NCBI GenBank assembly: GCA_002722435.1
Contig: PBLX01000021.1
Location: forward strand, 1 to 55,837
Length of the DNA: 55,837 nucleotides
Reading direction: 5' to 3'
Source: Legionellales bacterium
GTDB taxonomy: Bacteria; Pseudomonadota; Gammaproteobacteria; Comchoanobacterales; Comchoanobacteraceae
Below, piece after piece: positions 1 through 8,796 of the stretch. The translations under genes were made by a program, and so were the position numbers. The notes beneath the pieces were generated by a model that had not been told where the DNA came from, did not search any database, and worked only from the letters and a program-made list of their open reading frames with translations. Positions within the stretch are counted from its first letter, which is position 1. Every line of letters starts with the position of its first letter.

Positions 1-313
1 TAATATCTGGCCTGTTTGTATTATACCCCCTTAGATCTTTGTCTTCTGCACTGAAAGATTCTCTATAAACCGTCATTTGATTGAGGCCGCCGCCGAATGT
101 AGTAGCTACTTGATTTTGTTCAATTAAAACTTTTTTGATTATTTCTAAATTTGGATCTTTTCGAATTTTTGATATACTGTCAGCTGAAACGACCGTGTAG
201 TCTTCCCCGCGGTCAATATAATGCTGCACCCCGCCAAGTGCTTGACGCATAAAATCTTTGCCGTCAATCATTACATCGTGTGAATAATATATTTTTCTTT
301 TAGTAAAGCCCAT
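1..313 (-). CDS. Partial hypothetical phage protein (C-terminus outside window)
   Basis: An open frame starts at ATG 313-311 and runs without a stop to base 1, giving at least 104 residues; the rest lies outside the window. The start is supported by AGGA upstream of the ATG, about 7 bases away. It begins MGFTKRKIYYSHDVMIDGKD and is mixed charged/hydrophobic with a short Gly run (TTFGGGLNQM) near residue 80. I see no signal peptide, membrane segment or recognisable catalytic motif. It follows the 757-aa structural gene by 8 bases, in the same direction, so it is probably another member of the late virion transcript. Function is unknown; the virion assignment rests only on position. Confidence 0.75.
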   Translation of the reverse strand, partial: MGFTKRKIYYSHDVMIDGKDFMRQALGGVQHYIDRGEDYTVVSADSISKIRKDPNLEIIKKVLIEQNQVATTFGGGLNQMTVYRESFSAEDKDLRGYNTNRPDI

Positions 314-321
314 AAAAAATC

Positions 322-2595
322 CTAATAATCGCCTCTTCCACTACCAAGTTCAGTAGCTGTTCCGATTCTACTATCATATGTGCCTGTTTCAACACCCATT
401 TCTGCTTCTGCTTCTCTTACCATTCCTTCTGTAAATGTACCACCCAGACTAAGAACCCTATCTTGCAACATTTGTCTACCTAAAAATTCAGTGTATGCCT
501 CTTCCATCTCCATATCTAAACTTGAATCAGTAATTGAACTAAAAATGCCTTTATCTATTTTTCCATTTTCTTGCATTCTAATTCTTGCTTCTTTAGGTGT
601 GTCGTCATAAGTCCACATTTTATTTAATGTCACGACAAGCTTGCCAAGTTTCATAAAGGCACCCGCTAATGTCAAGGTGTCTCTACCATAATACATCACT
701 TTTGATCTTTTGTCTCTTATTTCTGCATCAAGGGCACCTTGGCTATCGGAAACCGCATTAGACCAATACATTCTATAACGGCCAGTAGTTAAATGCGCGC
801 GCACATTCGCGTTTAAACTTTTTTGGTGATCCGTTAATCTACCATGCTGTTCGGAGTCAGGTTCCGCTTGTATATTTGGCCACGTATTTTCATCAAAAGT
901 TTGATATATCTCCACACTATTATTAAACGGTATTTGTGCTCGAAGGGCCTCTCCGTTTAGTGGCCTAGGTGAAAATAATTTGTGAGCCATTATATGTGTT
1001 GACAATGCATCAACTTTTTTGGGATTCATATAAGTCATAAACGATTTACCCATTGAGCTATTATATCCCGGCTCCGCAAGAACTTGGCCTGCGGGTTTTG
1101 CTAGCCCGTTGTTGGGTCCGAAACGGCCGGATTTAACAAAGGCAACATCATATCTATTTTCATTTACATTAGTTGTCCCGGAGCCAGCGTCTTTGAATTG
1201 ATCAACCATATGTTTATAGTAAAGTCTAGAATCAGCACTAATAGATTCACTTAAAGCGTCATCTTCATCGGCAAACGCATCCGGTTCGTATAAAAAGCCC
1301 TCATATTTTTTAGGCCGTGATTCATCAGTATCTCCTGGTACATCACCTCCGCGGAAACTGCCCGCATATGGATTTCTAGGATGAATAGAGAATACTTTTG
1401 AAAATGGAGGAATATCTTCAGCACCAAAAGTGTTCCAAGATTGATCAACAACATTGTATGCAAATCCATACGTTGTAGAGAATGTACCCCACGGCACCCC
1501 ACTATAAAATTTATGTACTTCTCCTGTGGAACTCATTCGAAATCGGTTTATTTCGTCTGCACTAGGTTGCAAAAAATTTATAAATGCCTGGTATGTTCTC
1601 GTAGAAGGTATATTAACATCATATGGTTTTGGTGGATTATTCCCCAAAAGGGCTTCGGTGACAATCATATTACTATCGCCGCCCAACGATGGTGATTCAA
1701 CTAGTGGATGTAATTTTTTAACACCGCCAGTGTCTACGGAATATCCATATATTCTGTATGTAATTAGGCAGTGAAAATCAGAAAATCTACTGTAAAAACC
1801 ATGATGATCTCTATGTGGGGGACCAATCGGTATTGCATTAAATAATCTATATAATCCTTCAAATGGTTTATTATAAAATTCAGTGGACAAAGACCGTCTT
1901 ACTTGTCTCTTATATGGAGCCCATATAATATGACCCCTTAAAAATGAATTTTCGTCATCGTTGCTCCATGTCCAACCGGGCCAAATATTATGATCTACCG
2001 ACGTAAATGTTCTTAATCTATTAGTAAATTTGTTTAGGTCGGCCTCGTTAAAGGCATCGATGCCTGCAATTTCAAGCATGCGCCTATTAACAGTACCATC
2101 AACTTTGACGCTTGTAATCCCTTTGAACATCGCCGATGAATCTCCTGCTGATCCGAATCGAAGAGTATCATATGTTTCTGTCATATCTGCTACTTCTGAA
2201 GCGCGAGTTCCATATGGAGATAAAGTAGCGGGCGATATTCCAGGGGTAAATGATTCACCTGCATCATTTGTAAAAACAAGATGACTGGCCATACCAGGGT
2301 GCCCATGTACATTTGGAGGCATTTTACCGGCGAACGTACCCTCAGTAGTGCCAGCGTCATACAATCCAATTGAAGCAAATTTTCCACGATCAGCATGCGT
2401 GTAAAATAAATCCCTGTCAAGATATGCATATGCTTTATTAGGCATTTTATGATCATTGAAATATACACCCTCTGAGCCATCTCCATATAATATATCTTCG
2501 GGAGACGATCCGGGTGTTGGTACAAAAACCTTAAAATTTAAATTATTTACATCCCATTGAATTGCATTAAATAAATGTGTTCTACTAAATGACAT
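322..2595 (-). CDS. Putative virion structural protein, 757 aa
   Basis: A 757-residue protein rich in aromatic residues, Asn, Asp and Gly, a composition typical of beta-rich phage structural proteins. It has no signal peptide or membrane helix. I recognise no family. The start ATG directly abuts the stop of the preceding 189-aa gene, whose last codons supply the ribosome site (AAGGAG), pointing to translational coupling. The last residues are GSGRGDY. The 1580-aa protein upstream ends in a similar short basic-acidic-Tyr tail (TRGSDY). Its place at the end of a run of baseplate and tail genes suggests a virion component such as a fibre or decoration protein; that is inference from position. 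Confidence 0.8.
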   Translation of the reverse strand: MSFSRTHLFNAIQWDVNNLNFKVFVPTPGSSPEDILYGDGSEGVYFNDHKMPNKAYAYLDRDLFYTHADRGKFASIGLYDAGTTEGTFAGKMPPNVHGHPGMASHLVFTNDAGESFTPGISPATLSPYGTRASEVADMTETYDTLRFGSAGDSSAMFKGITSVKVDGTVNRRMLEIAGIDAFNEADLNKFTNRLRTFTSVDHNIWPGWTWSNDDENSFLRGHIIWAPYKRQVRRSLSTEFYNKPFEGLYRLFNAIPIGPPHRDHHGFYSRFSDFHCLITYRIYGYSVDTGGVKKLHPLVESPSLGGDSNMIVTEALLGNNPPKPYDVNIPSTRTYQAFINFLQPSADEINRFRMSSTGEVHKFYSGVPWGTFSTTYGFAYNVVDQSWNTFGAEDIPPFSKVFSIHPRNPYAGSFRGGDVPGDTDESRPKKYEGFLYEPDAFADEDDALSESISADSRLYYKHMVDQFKDAGSGTTNVNENRYDVAFVKSGRFGPNNGLAKPAGQVLAEPGYNSSMGKSFMTYMNPKKVDALSTHIMAHKLFSPRPLNGEALRAQIPFNNSVEIYQTFDENTWPNIQAEPDSEQHGRLTDHQKSLNANVRAHLTTGRYRMYWSNAVSDSQGALDAEIRDKRSKVMYYGRDTLTLAGAFMKLGKLVVTLNKMWTYDDTPKEARIRMQENGKIDKGIFSSITDSSLDMEMEEAYTEFLGRQMLQDRVLSLGGTFTEGMVREAEAEMGVETGTYDSRIGTATELGSGRGDY

Positions 2596-3165
2596 TTATC
2601 GGGGGCTCCTTGAACGTTTGCTGCTTCTGTATTTCTCATTTGTTGATTGAGATGGAGAACTATCTCGATTTGGTCGCTTGGCAGTTGGCGTTGCTAATGA
2701 TTTTGCCATGGCAATTTTGACTAAGTTTTGTTTGTTGCTATCTTTTCTTCTAGCAGACTCTTTATATACTTTTGAAGGCTCTGGATCCAATTCATAAAAA
2801 GAAGATCTTTTAATATCGGTAACTATTCCACCGACCGATACTTGTCCAGCCTGCGGGTCAGTACCTTTAAATTTGTCAGTTGCTTTTATTGGTGTTGGTT
2901 CAAGAAGCAAAATAGCTTCTCTTGTTTGTTCACGATTAATTTGTTCATTTTTTACTGAGTCGACCAAACTAAAATCAAATTTTTCATGGGAAATAGATAC
3001 GTTAAGAGCAGTTAAAATATTTTCAGCTTGCATTACAGCATTGGTGCTATTATTACCGCAAACAATACCCATCTCTTTAAATTGTTCACCGGCACTTTTT
3101 AAAATTTCTAATCTAGTTCTGATGGGTGATTTACCCTTCATCCCAGATATTGTTTTTTGAGGCAT
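2596..3165 (-). CDS. Hypothetical protein with basic Ser/Arg-rich C-terminus, 189 aa
   Basis: A 189-residue, strongly basic protein. Residues about 1-70 look folded and helical (a segment beginning RTRLEILKSAGEQF). The middle is Lys/Glu-rich. The last 35 or so residues are low-complexity Ser/Arg/Pro/Lys, ending SSKRSRSPR, and are probably disordered. The start ATG at 3165 has a strong AAAGGAG site. It lies 18 bases after the 269-aa gene and its stop directly touches the ATG of the 757-aa gene, so the three are likely co-translated late genes. No family recognised. The basic tail could bind nucleic acid or an acidic virion partner, but nothing in the sequence decides this. Confidence 0.75.
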   Translation of the reverse strand: MPQKTISGMKGKSPIRTRLEILKSAGEQFKEMGIVCGNNSTNAVMQAENILTALNVSISHEKFDFSLVDSVKNEQINREQTREAILLLEPTPIKATDKFKGTDPQAGQVSVGGIVTDIKRSSFYELDPEPSKVYKESARRKDSNKQNLVKIAMAKSLATPTAKRPNRDSSPSQSTNEKYRSSKRSRSPR

Positions 3166-3183
3166 GATTACTCCTTTAAAAAA

Positions 3184-3990
3184 TTAATAAATATCAACAT
3201 CAGACATATCCATGGCCAAAATATCACTTTGTGCAGAAATGGCCTCTGATACTCCCACTCCGCGAAGTGAGGCGATGTCGTACCAGACAAAATAACCTTG
3301 ATTTGGAATTTTGCCGCTTTTGGAACTAATTGAATAGCCATCGACTACTTTAAAATACGGAAGCATAAGGTCGTCTAAAATATCATTAACCCATTCTGCA
3401 GTGTTGCCAACGGTGGATATCGAGGCAGCTAATTCTAATATGCTATTAACTCTACCATTTCTAAAATCTTCCAAAGTATCAACTTGAGAAAAACCGGCCG
3501 GCAATGTTGATCCTTCAGGATTATCATGAGCTACGATGTTTTCTATTAATCTACCTACTGTTCCGTCGACAAGCGTTTGGACCTGTCTTGGGATAGTATC
3601 ATAAGTCAAAAATATACGCGTATTACCATATGTGCCATATCTCGCACTATCTTCAAGCCGGGTTTGCCACTCTTCGAAGCCAGGTCTCGTTTTGTCCCAG
3701 CACTCTAAAAGCTTTCTCCATGAAGGATCTGCACCGGTGACACCAGCTATATTAGCAGCTGGTTTTGGCTTCATTGAAACACCCATTGACGTTAGCCAGT
3801 TTGCTAGTGTAGGTGTAGCACTACTTATTTTTGAGCGTGGTGCATGTTCATTAAATATAAACATGGGACCTGGTGCAGTTTGATAGCTTGATGTAGTACA
3901 TTTTATCTCTGTACCTGTTTTTGTTGCAGCAGCGGGTGGTGGTGAAGCTCTTCTTCCGCCGCCACCGCCGCTTGGAATTCTAGCGGGCAT
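3184..3990 (-). CDS. Putative virion protein with Gly-rich N-terminus, 268-269 aa
   Basis: The frame is open from 4008, but the preferred start is the internal ATG at 3990: it has an AAAGGAG site 8 bases upstream (3999-4005), whereas the first ATG lies at that site itself. The protein begins MPARIPSGGGGGRRASPPP, a low-complexity linker-like stretch. A folded-looking region from about residue 40 follows, with many Trp/Tyr/Asp and a Gly/Asn/Thr content suggesting beta structure; it ends SDVDIY. No family recognised. The Gly/Arg/Ser start resembles the Gly/Ser/Arg tail that follows the Hint domain of the protein encoded just upstream, which may reflect shared linker origin. Position suggests a structural role. 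Confidence 0.75.
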   Translation of the reverse strand: MPARIPSGGGGGRRASPPPAAATKTGTEIKCTTSSYQTAPGPMFIFNEHAPRSKISSATPTLANWLTSMGVSMKPKPAANIAGVTGADPSWRKLLECWDKTRPGFEEWQTRLEDSARYGTYGNTRIFLTYDTIPRQVQTLVDGTVGRLIENIVAHDNPEGSTLPAGFSQVDTLEDFRNGRVNSILELAASISTVGNTAEWVNDILDDLMLPYFKVVDGYSISSKSGKIPNQGYFVWYDIASLRGVGVSEAISAQSDILAMDMSDVDIY

Positions 3991-3998
3991 AAATTTTT

Positions 3999-4005
3999 CT
4001 CCTTT
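3999..4005 (-). promoter_or_regulatory. Ribosome binding site that fixes the 3990 start
   Basis: The minus strand reads AAAGGAG, 8 bases before ATG 3990. It overlaps the codons of the alternative upstream start at 4008, so the upstream start would lack a site and is rejected. Confidence 0.7.
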
Positions 4006-4051
4006 CAATAATAAATACTATACTAAAATATTTTAACATTAGTTATTTTAA

Positions 4052-7000
4052 TCAGTAATCACTGCCTCTTGTGATTCCGCTCCTTGGACCGCTACTAACT
4101 CCGGGGGCGCCGCCGGCACGATGCTTGGAACCAACTGAGCTTGTTGACCTACCGCCGCCACCACTCCTAACCTTGTTGTGTGATAGAATGTCATCACTGA
4201 GATAACTGTGTACTTCATCAACCTCAAAGTTGTAAACTGTGACAACTTCATCATGATAATCAATACTGGATATTGTATCTTCGAGTAATTGACCTCTATC
4301 GCCAACAACGTAAACTTTGTCACCTACATTACATTCATTAATAGGCAACTCATTGTTGTCTCTATCTAAAGTATATAACGGGTGGTCTTCAGTACATTTT
4401 AATTTTTTCCCGGTTGCTGTTGTTAAAAGCACCCAACGATTTCGTTCAGTGGGCTCCATAACACTGTTAACATTATAAAATCCATATTCTTGAGTTTCAA
4501 AATTGTACGAGTACACCTTGTCACCAACTACAACATCTTCAACAACCTTTTGTTTATATAATGTAAAAACTAAAGTGCCGGCAAGGACACAACTACTGGT
4601 GCCTGTGGTTCCACCAGTGTCACCGCTAGCTGTAGAACCTCCGCCTCTAGATGCCGCGTCTCGCTTACCGCCGGCTGAAGCCGCAGCACTACCGGCGCCA
4701 CCGGAGCGTTTATCATCGGTGTCGGCTGTACCGGTACTTTCTTTATCTTCTGTAGGAATTTCTACCGGAACTATAATTTCTTCGCAGTGTGTAGTAACAA
4801 CCAGAGGTGCGCACAGCCCCTTTACTTTTGTGGGTCTTGAAATTCCCGAAGAAGTCTCAGATCCGATTGTTGCGTTAAGAAGTTCGTCATAGAAAAAAGC
4901 AGTTGGATTTGCACTGTAAGTACTGGCACCAGCTTCGACGCCAGTTATGTTGCTACTTTCGTAATATCCTTGTGATGCCACGCCCGGGACAATTGGCGAG
5001 TCAATAGTAAGTGAACCATAAAACTTTTTCGTTATAGTAGATGCAATTGCATTTTCTGCAAAATCAGGATCTGTTTTGTCAAGACCAGTCACCTCTGAAA
5101 GTCGATCCTTGATGGTTTCATCATTTAATCTTAGTATGTCAATTAACGGCTTAAGTCTGTCTCTAAAAGTTACGACAGCTTCTAAATTACCTTTTTGCGG
5201 CGACAATTGATACATCTCTCGCATCATTTTGATTACTTCTTGAGATGGAGCTTCCGTAGAATCTGGGTCATATTCGCTAAGAGGTGTACTTATTTCCATT
5301 AAAACGTCATAAAGTCTTGTATAGTGGGTTTTATTGAAAAATATTTCTTTAATAAAAACGGACAAAAGAGCACCAGCAACCCACGGTGGTACCAATTCAG
5401 CATATGTCGCCATGTTAAGTTCTGATACATCCATAGTTTCCCCGGATGATGGATCACCAATTAATGTTGCAGATTGTTCTTCAAGAATTGATTGCTGCAA
5501 TTGTTCTAAAAATGTTTCGGCTGCGGCGGTTGCAAGATCGCCTCCTGTGTTAGTTACATATTTATCCACCATGGCTTCTACAAAAAAATCATTAAATGAT
5601 TCATTGCTTTTATTATAACTACAAAGCTCTTGTGCATATTCGACATATTCTTCAAAAGAATCTACAAATGGCTTAATAAGATCGTTATAAATTTTAGAAA
5701 AATATTCTAATGTTCTATCATTCACAGTTATTGATATTTCATACCATGAGCCGTTATATCCAATGGGATTAAATTGTGCAATAGTGCTATCACCAAGCTC
5801 GCTGCCCAGTCCACCGGTAACAAAATCGTCATAACCAGAGTATTCAATCCCCTCTTGAAACTGTAGTGCTGACTCAGCCGCTGTGCCAGCCAAAGCAACG
5901 TCGTCGTCCATATAATCTTCAATCTCAAAGGCCAACATTCTATAGCTTTTGAAGCCCATCATGCCTAACTGCATACCAATTCCAACGTGATTTACATAAT
6001 TAGCTGCCGCATGCGGGTGTTTAATACTATAAGGCATTATATCGTTTTGCACGTGTAAATTTTCAACTGTCCCGCCGACGCCACCGATGGCTCCACCAAG
6101 CATTTGTTCAATTGAAACACTATCAGGCACACCAAAATGAACGTACTTAACACATGAATACTTAGTTGCTTTTTCGGTGCCATCTGGGGCGGTACCGTTA
6201 ACAGTGTTTACGAAGGGTTTTCCGTAAACACTTTTCATTTCATCGCTCATGTCAGGTGGAAGAATCACTCGATGCTGTGTAAGATTCATTTTTGGCACTG
6301 TGCGATCCTGTGAAAAAGTAGTCTGCATTCTTGTTTCAACAAAATCATCCTCTTGTATTCCTCTTGTTCCAGAAATTGAGGCAAAATCAAGTCTTAAATC
6401 TTTTCGTTTGACCGATACGTTTGTTACATGATAATATTCATAAGGTATAGACATTCCTAAAAACACAGCTAATTTTCTTAAATCAATAATTTGTGCCATT
6501 TGTGAGGTTTTCATAAGAGCTTTTTCATAATCAAAAAAGAAATAACCATAATTTTTACATATCTGATCGGCGCCGATGGATGAGCCAAGGGCTTCATAAG
6601 CTTCATTTACACTAGCCATTTCGGCTTCCACAAAATCTGCAACATATTCTTCATCGACGCCGGCGGCAGTCAATGTTATAGAACTTAGTTCTTCTTGTGC
6701 TTTGCTTAATATTTTTTCCGCAACTTGTGCGGTTTCATAACTGGCGCCATCGGCGCCGGCATCAATATATTCTATATGTCTTGTTAGCTTTGACCACCTC
6801 CTAGGTATAAAATCACTATTACCAGCCAAACCGTTTTCTCTAGTTGTGTCATACAACTCCCAATTGACCTCTTCGCCGTACATTCCGGATCCGCCGGGTC
6901 CATAAGTATAATAGTAAGGACTTAAGTTGGGTTGAGGCGGTTCATACCCTGAACCAATCGGTCTGGCTGGTCTCATATCAATACACGTTGAATTAATTGA

Positions 7001-8794
7001 AAGTTTTTGTAAAACTAATTTTTGATTAATAATTTTTTTGTTTAAGGTGACAAGTATGTCATTAAAATCGCGATAAAACTGTCCTGACTTGTGTGTTCTT
7101 TGCTTATCAGTGAAAGTCACTTGAAATCTTTTAAGTTCTCTGACTAGATTTGCTGTGTGTCCATATTTTTCAAGTATTAACCTAAGATTGTTCAAGTGAT
7201 TTTGTAATCTTCGATCTCCTTTAGATTGAAGAGTATATGTTCTGATTAAATTTTTGAAAGCGCTAATAGCATTTTCATTTGAGATCGGTTCAGCTGCACG
7301 TAATTGTCCATCTAATCCTTGTATTGGAATACCATCGTATGGAGTTTGATCGTCGGCATATACATAGTGTGTAAAATACGGGTTTGGAACAACATTGCTA
7401 TCCATTACATGTTCATACGTAATGTTACCAAAAAAACTGTTCATTAATCGACGATGAATTTTTCTATCAGATTCTTGCCGTGTTAGAAGATCAGCGTCTT
7501 CACCAGATTCAAATGCACCACTTTGAATATAGTCCAAATCTAAACCTATTGTACTGATGAAAAAAAGCTTTTGAATGCTTTCTAAAATTGCTTTTGCAAC
7601 ATCTTGTCTTTCAAGACCAGAAGAGTCATAAAGAAATTCAAGTTTAATATTTTCAATAACTAAAAGCTCTTTACCTTTGGAGTCATATTGTTTTACCTTA
7701 TTGAAGTGGCCGCCGTAAGGCTCTGATAACAAATCTTCAAGTTTAATTTTTTTAAATTGGTTTAAAAAGTCAGAAAGAGCTTGAATATCTGTAGTTTCGA
7801 AAAATCTAGCCACGTGTTCATAAAAATAAGAGCTTGTTGTAGATATGTTATCCTGTACGACGTCCTCGGCGGGTGTATCAAAGCCGGTAATTCCAAGAGT
7901 TTGACGTAGCATGTAGTTATAAAAATCAGCCGTAGTTTCAAATGCGGATTCAGGTATATCGGTGACGGCCATCATATCATCCGCAAACTCCTCTAATTGG
8001 TCAGTAGTAATGGTGGTGTATTCAATTTTATTTTGCGTAGTTAGCTGCTGTGCTCTTCGCCTAATTTCGACATCGGTAATAGTATTTGGCATATTCCATG
8101 GGCCTATCATATTTGGACCAAAAAACATTAAATTTTGTATACTAGTACCGTCCATGAAAGTACCTACGTCAGTACCAGGTGCCAGGGCATCGGGGTATGT
8201 AATATATGAAAAAGCAGCCATGGCTGGCGCATCCTTTGCATTGGCATAATAAAAATAGTAATCGTTTACATCCATCCCAGCACCGCTGCCGTCGCCGGCG
8301 ATTGTCGCGTCCATGATTAGGTCGCGTGCTTCATGAGCTGTTTTTCCATCAGACAGCGACAAACCAAAATCATATGCGCCTGCGTCCCAAGAACTAACTG
8401 CTTCATCATAAACATAAGGAAAGAATACATTATCAATTGTAAAATTATCGACAGTGGTATTAGTTGCAATCTGAGTTGCGTTAAATAAGTCTTTAAGTCT
8501 TAAGCGACCTAATTCTAGTTGGGAATTGAGATTTTCATATGGAGAAAGCCAGGCATATAAATACAATTGATTTAAGTTGTCACGAATAAATTTATCAGCT
8601 TCGCCCGTTGTCATTGTGTCGGGTTTTGTAAAAGAGATAGACAAGTCAGCTTTAACAACAACATCTGTAATACTCGCGCCGAAGTCTGTGCCAGTATTTT
8701 CGTTATTGTGAACTGATGCTATTTTTAAATACACAGTTGGTAAAAATTGACCAAATACACGCTCTGCATTTAATTTCAAATTTACTTTAGCCAT
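4052..8794 (-). CDS. Large virion protein with C-terminal Hint (intein-like) domain, 1580 aa
   Basis: A 1580-residue protein, start ATG 8794 with GAGGA upstream. Residues 1 to about 1340 are an acidic, aromatic-rich, unrecognised region with no signal peptide. A low-complexity Ser/Gly/Ala/Lys/Thr linker (about 1345-1401) precedes a Hint domain: Cys1402 (SSCVLAGTLVFT), block B TEDHPLYT with His1471, and a C-terminal motif with His1539-Asn1540. A second Gly/Ser/Arg tail of 40 residues ends TRGSDY. Hint domains self-cleave through an N-S acyl shift at Cys1 and Asn cyclisation. Here residue +1 is Lys1541, not Cys/Ser/Thr, and there is no room for a homing endonuclease. Canonical splicing is therefore unlikely and cleavage more likely. 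Context indicates a baseplate or fibre protein; the exact role is unknown. Confidence 0.85.
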   Translation of the reverse strand: MAKVNLKLNAERVFGQFLPTVYLKIASVHNNENTGTDFGASITDVVVKADLSISFTKPDTMTTGEADKFIRDNLNQLYLYAWLSPYENLNSQLELGRLRLKDLFNATQIATNTTVDNFTIDNVFFPYVYDEAVSSWDAGAYDFGLSLSDGKTAHEARDLIMDATIAGDGSGAGMDVNDYYFYYANAKDAPAMAAFSYITYPDALAPGTDVGTFMDGTSIQNLMFFGPNMIGPWNMPNTITDVEIRRRAQQLTTQNKIEYTTITTDQLEEFADDMMAVTDIPESAFETTADFYNYMLRQTLGITGFDTPAEDVVQDNISTTSSYFYEHVARFFETTDIQALSDFLNQFKKIKLEDLLSEPYGGHFNKVKQYDSKGKELLVIENIKLEFLYDSSGLERQDVAKAILESIQKLFFISTIGLDLDYIQSGAFESGEDADLLTRQESDRKIHRRLMNSFFGNITYEHVMDSNVVPNPYFTHYVYADDQTPYDGIPIQGLDGQLRAAEPISNENAISAFKNLIRTYTLQSKGDRRLQNHLNNLRLILEKYGHTANLVRELKRFQVTFTDKQRTHKSGQFYRDFNDILVTLNKKIINQKLVLQKLSINSTCIDMRPARPIGSGYEPPQPNLSPYYYTYGPGGSGMYGEEVNWELYDTTRENGLAGNSDFIPRRWSKLTRHIEYIDAGADGASYETAQVAEKILSKAQEELSSITLTAAGVDEEYVADFVEAEMASVNEAYEALGSSIGADQICKNYGYFFFDYEKALMKTSQMAQIIDLRKLAVFLGMSIPYEYYHVTNVSVKRKDLRLDFASISGTRGIQEDDFVETRMQTTFSQDRTVPKMNLTQHRVILPPDMSDEMKSVYGKPFVNTVNGTAPDGTEKATKYSCVKYVHFGVPDSVSIEQMLGGAIGGVGGTVENLHVQNDIMPYSIKHPHAAANYVNHVGIGMQLGMMGFKSYRMLAFEIEDYMDDDVALAGTAAESALQFQEGIEYSGYDDFVTGGLGSELGDSTIAQFNPIGYNGSWYEISITVNDRTLEYFSKIYNDLIKPFVDSFEEYVEYAQELCSYNKSNESFNDFFVEAMVDKYVTNTGGDLATAAAETFLEQLQQSILEEQSATLIGDPSSGETMDVSELNMATYAELVPPWVAGALLSVFIKEIFFNKTHYTRLYDVLMEISTPLSEYDPDSTEAPSQEVIKMMREMYQLSPQKGNLEAVVTFRDRLKPLIDILRLNDETIKDRLSEVTGLDKTDPDFAENAIASTITKKFYGSLTIDSPIVPGVASQGYYESSNITGVEAGASTYSANPTAFFYDELLNATIGSETSSGISRPTKVKGLCAPLVVTTHCEEIIVPVEIPTEDKESTGTADTDDKRSGGAGSAAASAGGKRDAASRGGGSTASGDTGGTTGTSSCVLAGTLVFTLYKQKVVEDVVVGDKVYSYNFETQEYGFYNVNSVMEPTERNRWVLLTTATGKKLKCTEDHPLYTLDRDNNELPINECNVGDKVYVVGDRGQLLEDTISSIDYHDEVVTVYNFEVDEVHSYLSDDILSHNKVRSGGGGRSTSSVGSKHRAGGAPGVSSGPRSGITRGSDY
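4175..4591 (-). other. Hint domain (intein/hedgehog-type self-processing module), about 139 codons
   Basis: This segment encodes residues 1402-1540 of the 1580-aa protein. Visible motifs are Cys1 at codon 4591-4589, VEDVVVGDKVYSYN (block A continuation), TEDHPLYT (block B, catalytic His), VYNFEVDEVHSYLSDDILSHN (block F/G, shown as seen over 21 positions minus the final residue in concept: Tyr/Val/His pattern then His-Asn), with the terminal His-Asn at 4180-4175. The domain is mini-intein sized. The downstream residue is Lys (AAG, 4174-4172). Both flanks are Gly/Ser/Thr/Lys low-complexity sequence, as expected for an exposed, processed tail. Confidence 0.85.
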
Positions 8795-8796
8795 TT

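Noticed and set aside
322..345. RGD at the end of the 757-aa protein as an integrin-type cell-binding motif
   Set aside because: A three-residue match in a bacterial virus protein is expected by chance and there is no eukaryotic context.
4175..4591. A full splicing intein with homing endonuclease
   Set aside because: Only about 139 codons separate Cys1 and the terminal Asn, leaving no room for an endonuclease, and +1 is Lys, which does not support ligation.
4503..4892. A 129-aa plus-strand frame opposite the Hint region
   Set aside because: Its Pro/Ala/Ser-rich sequence is the mirror of the Gly/Ser/Ala linker codons on the minus strand, and no other plus-strand gene exists in the window.
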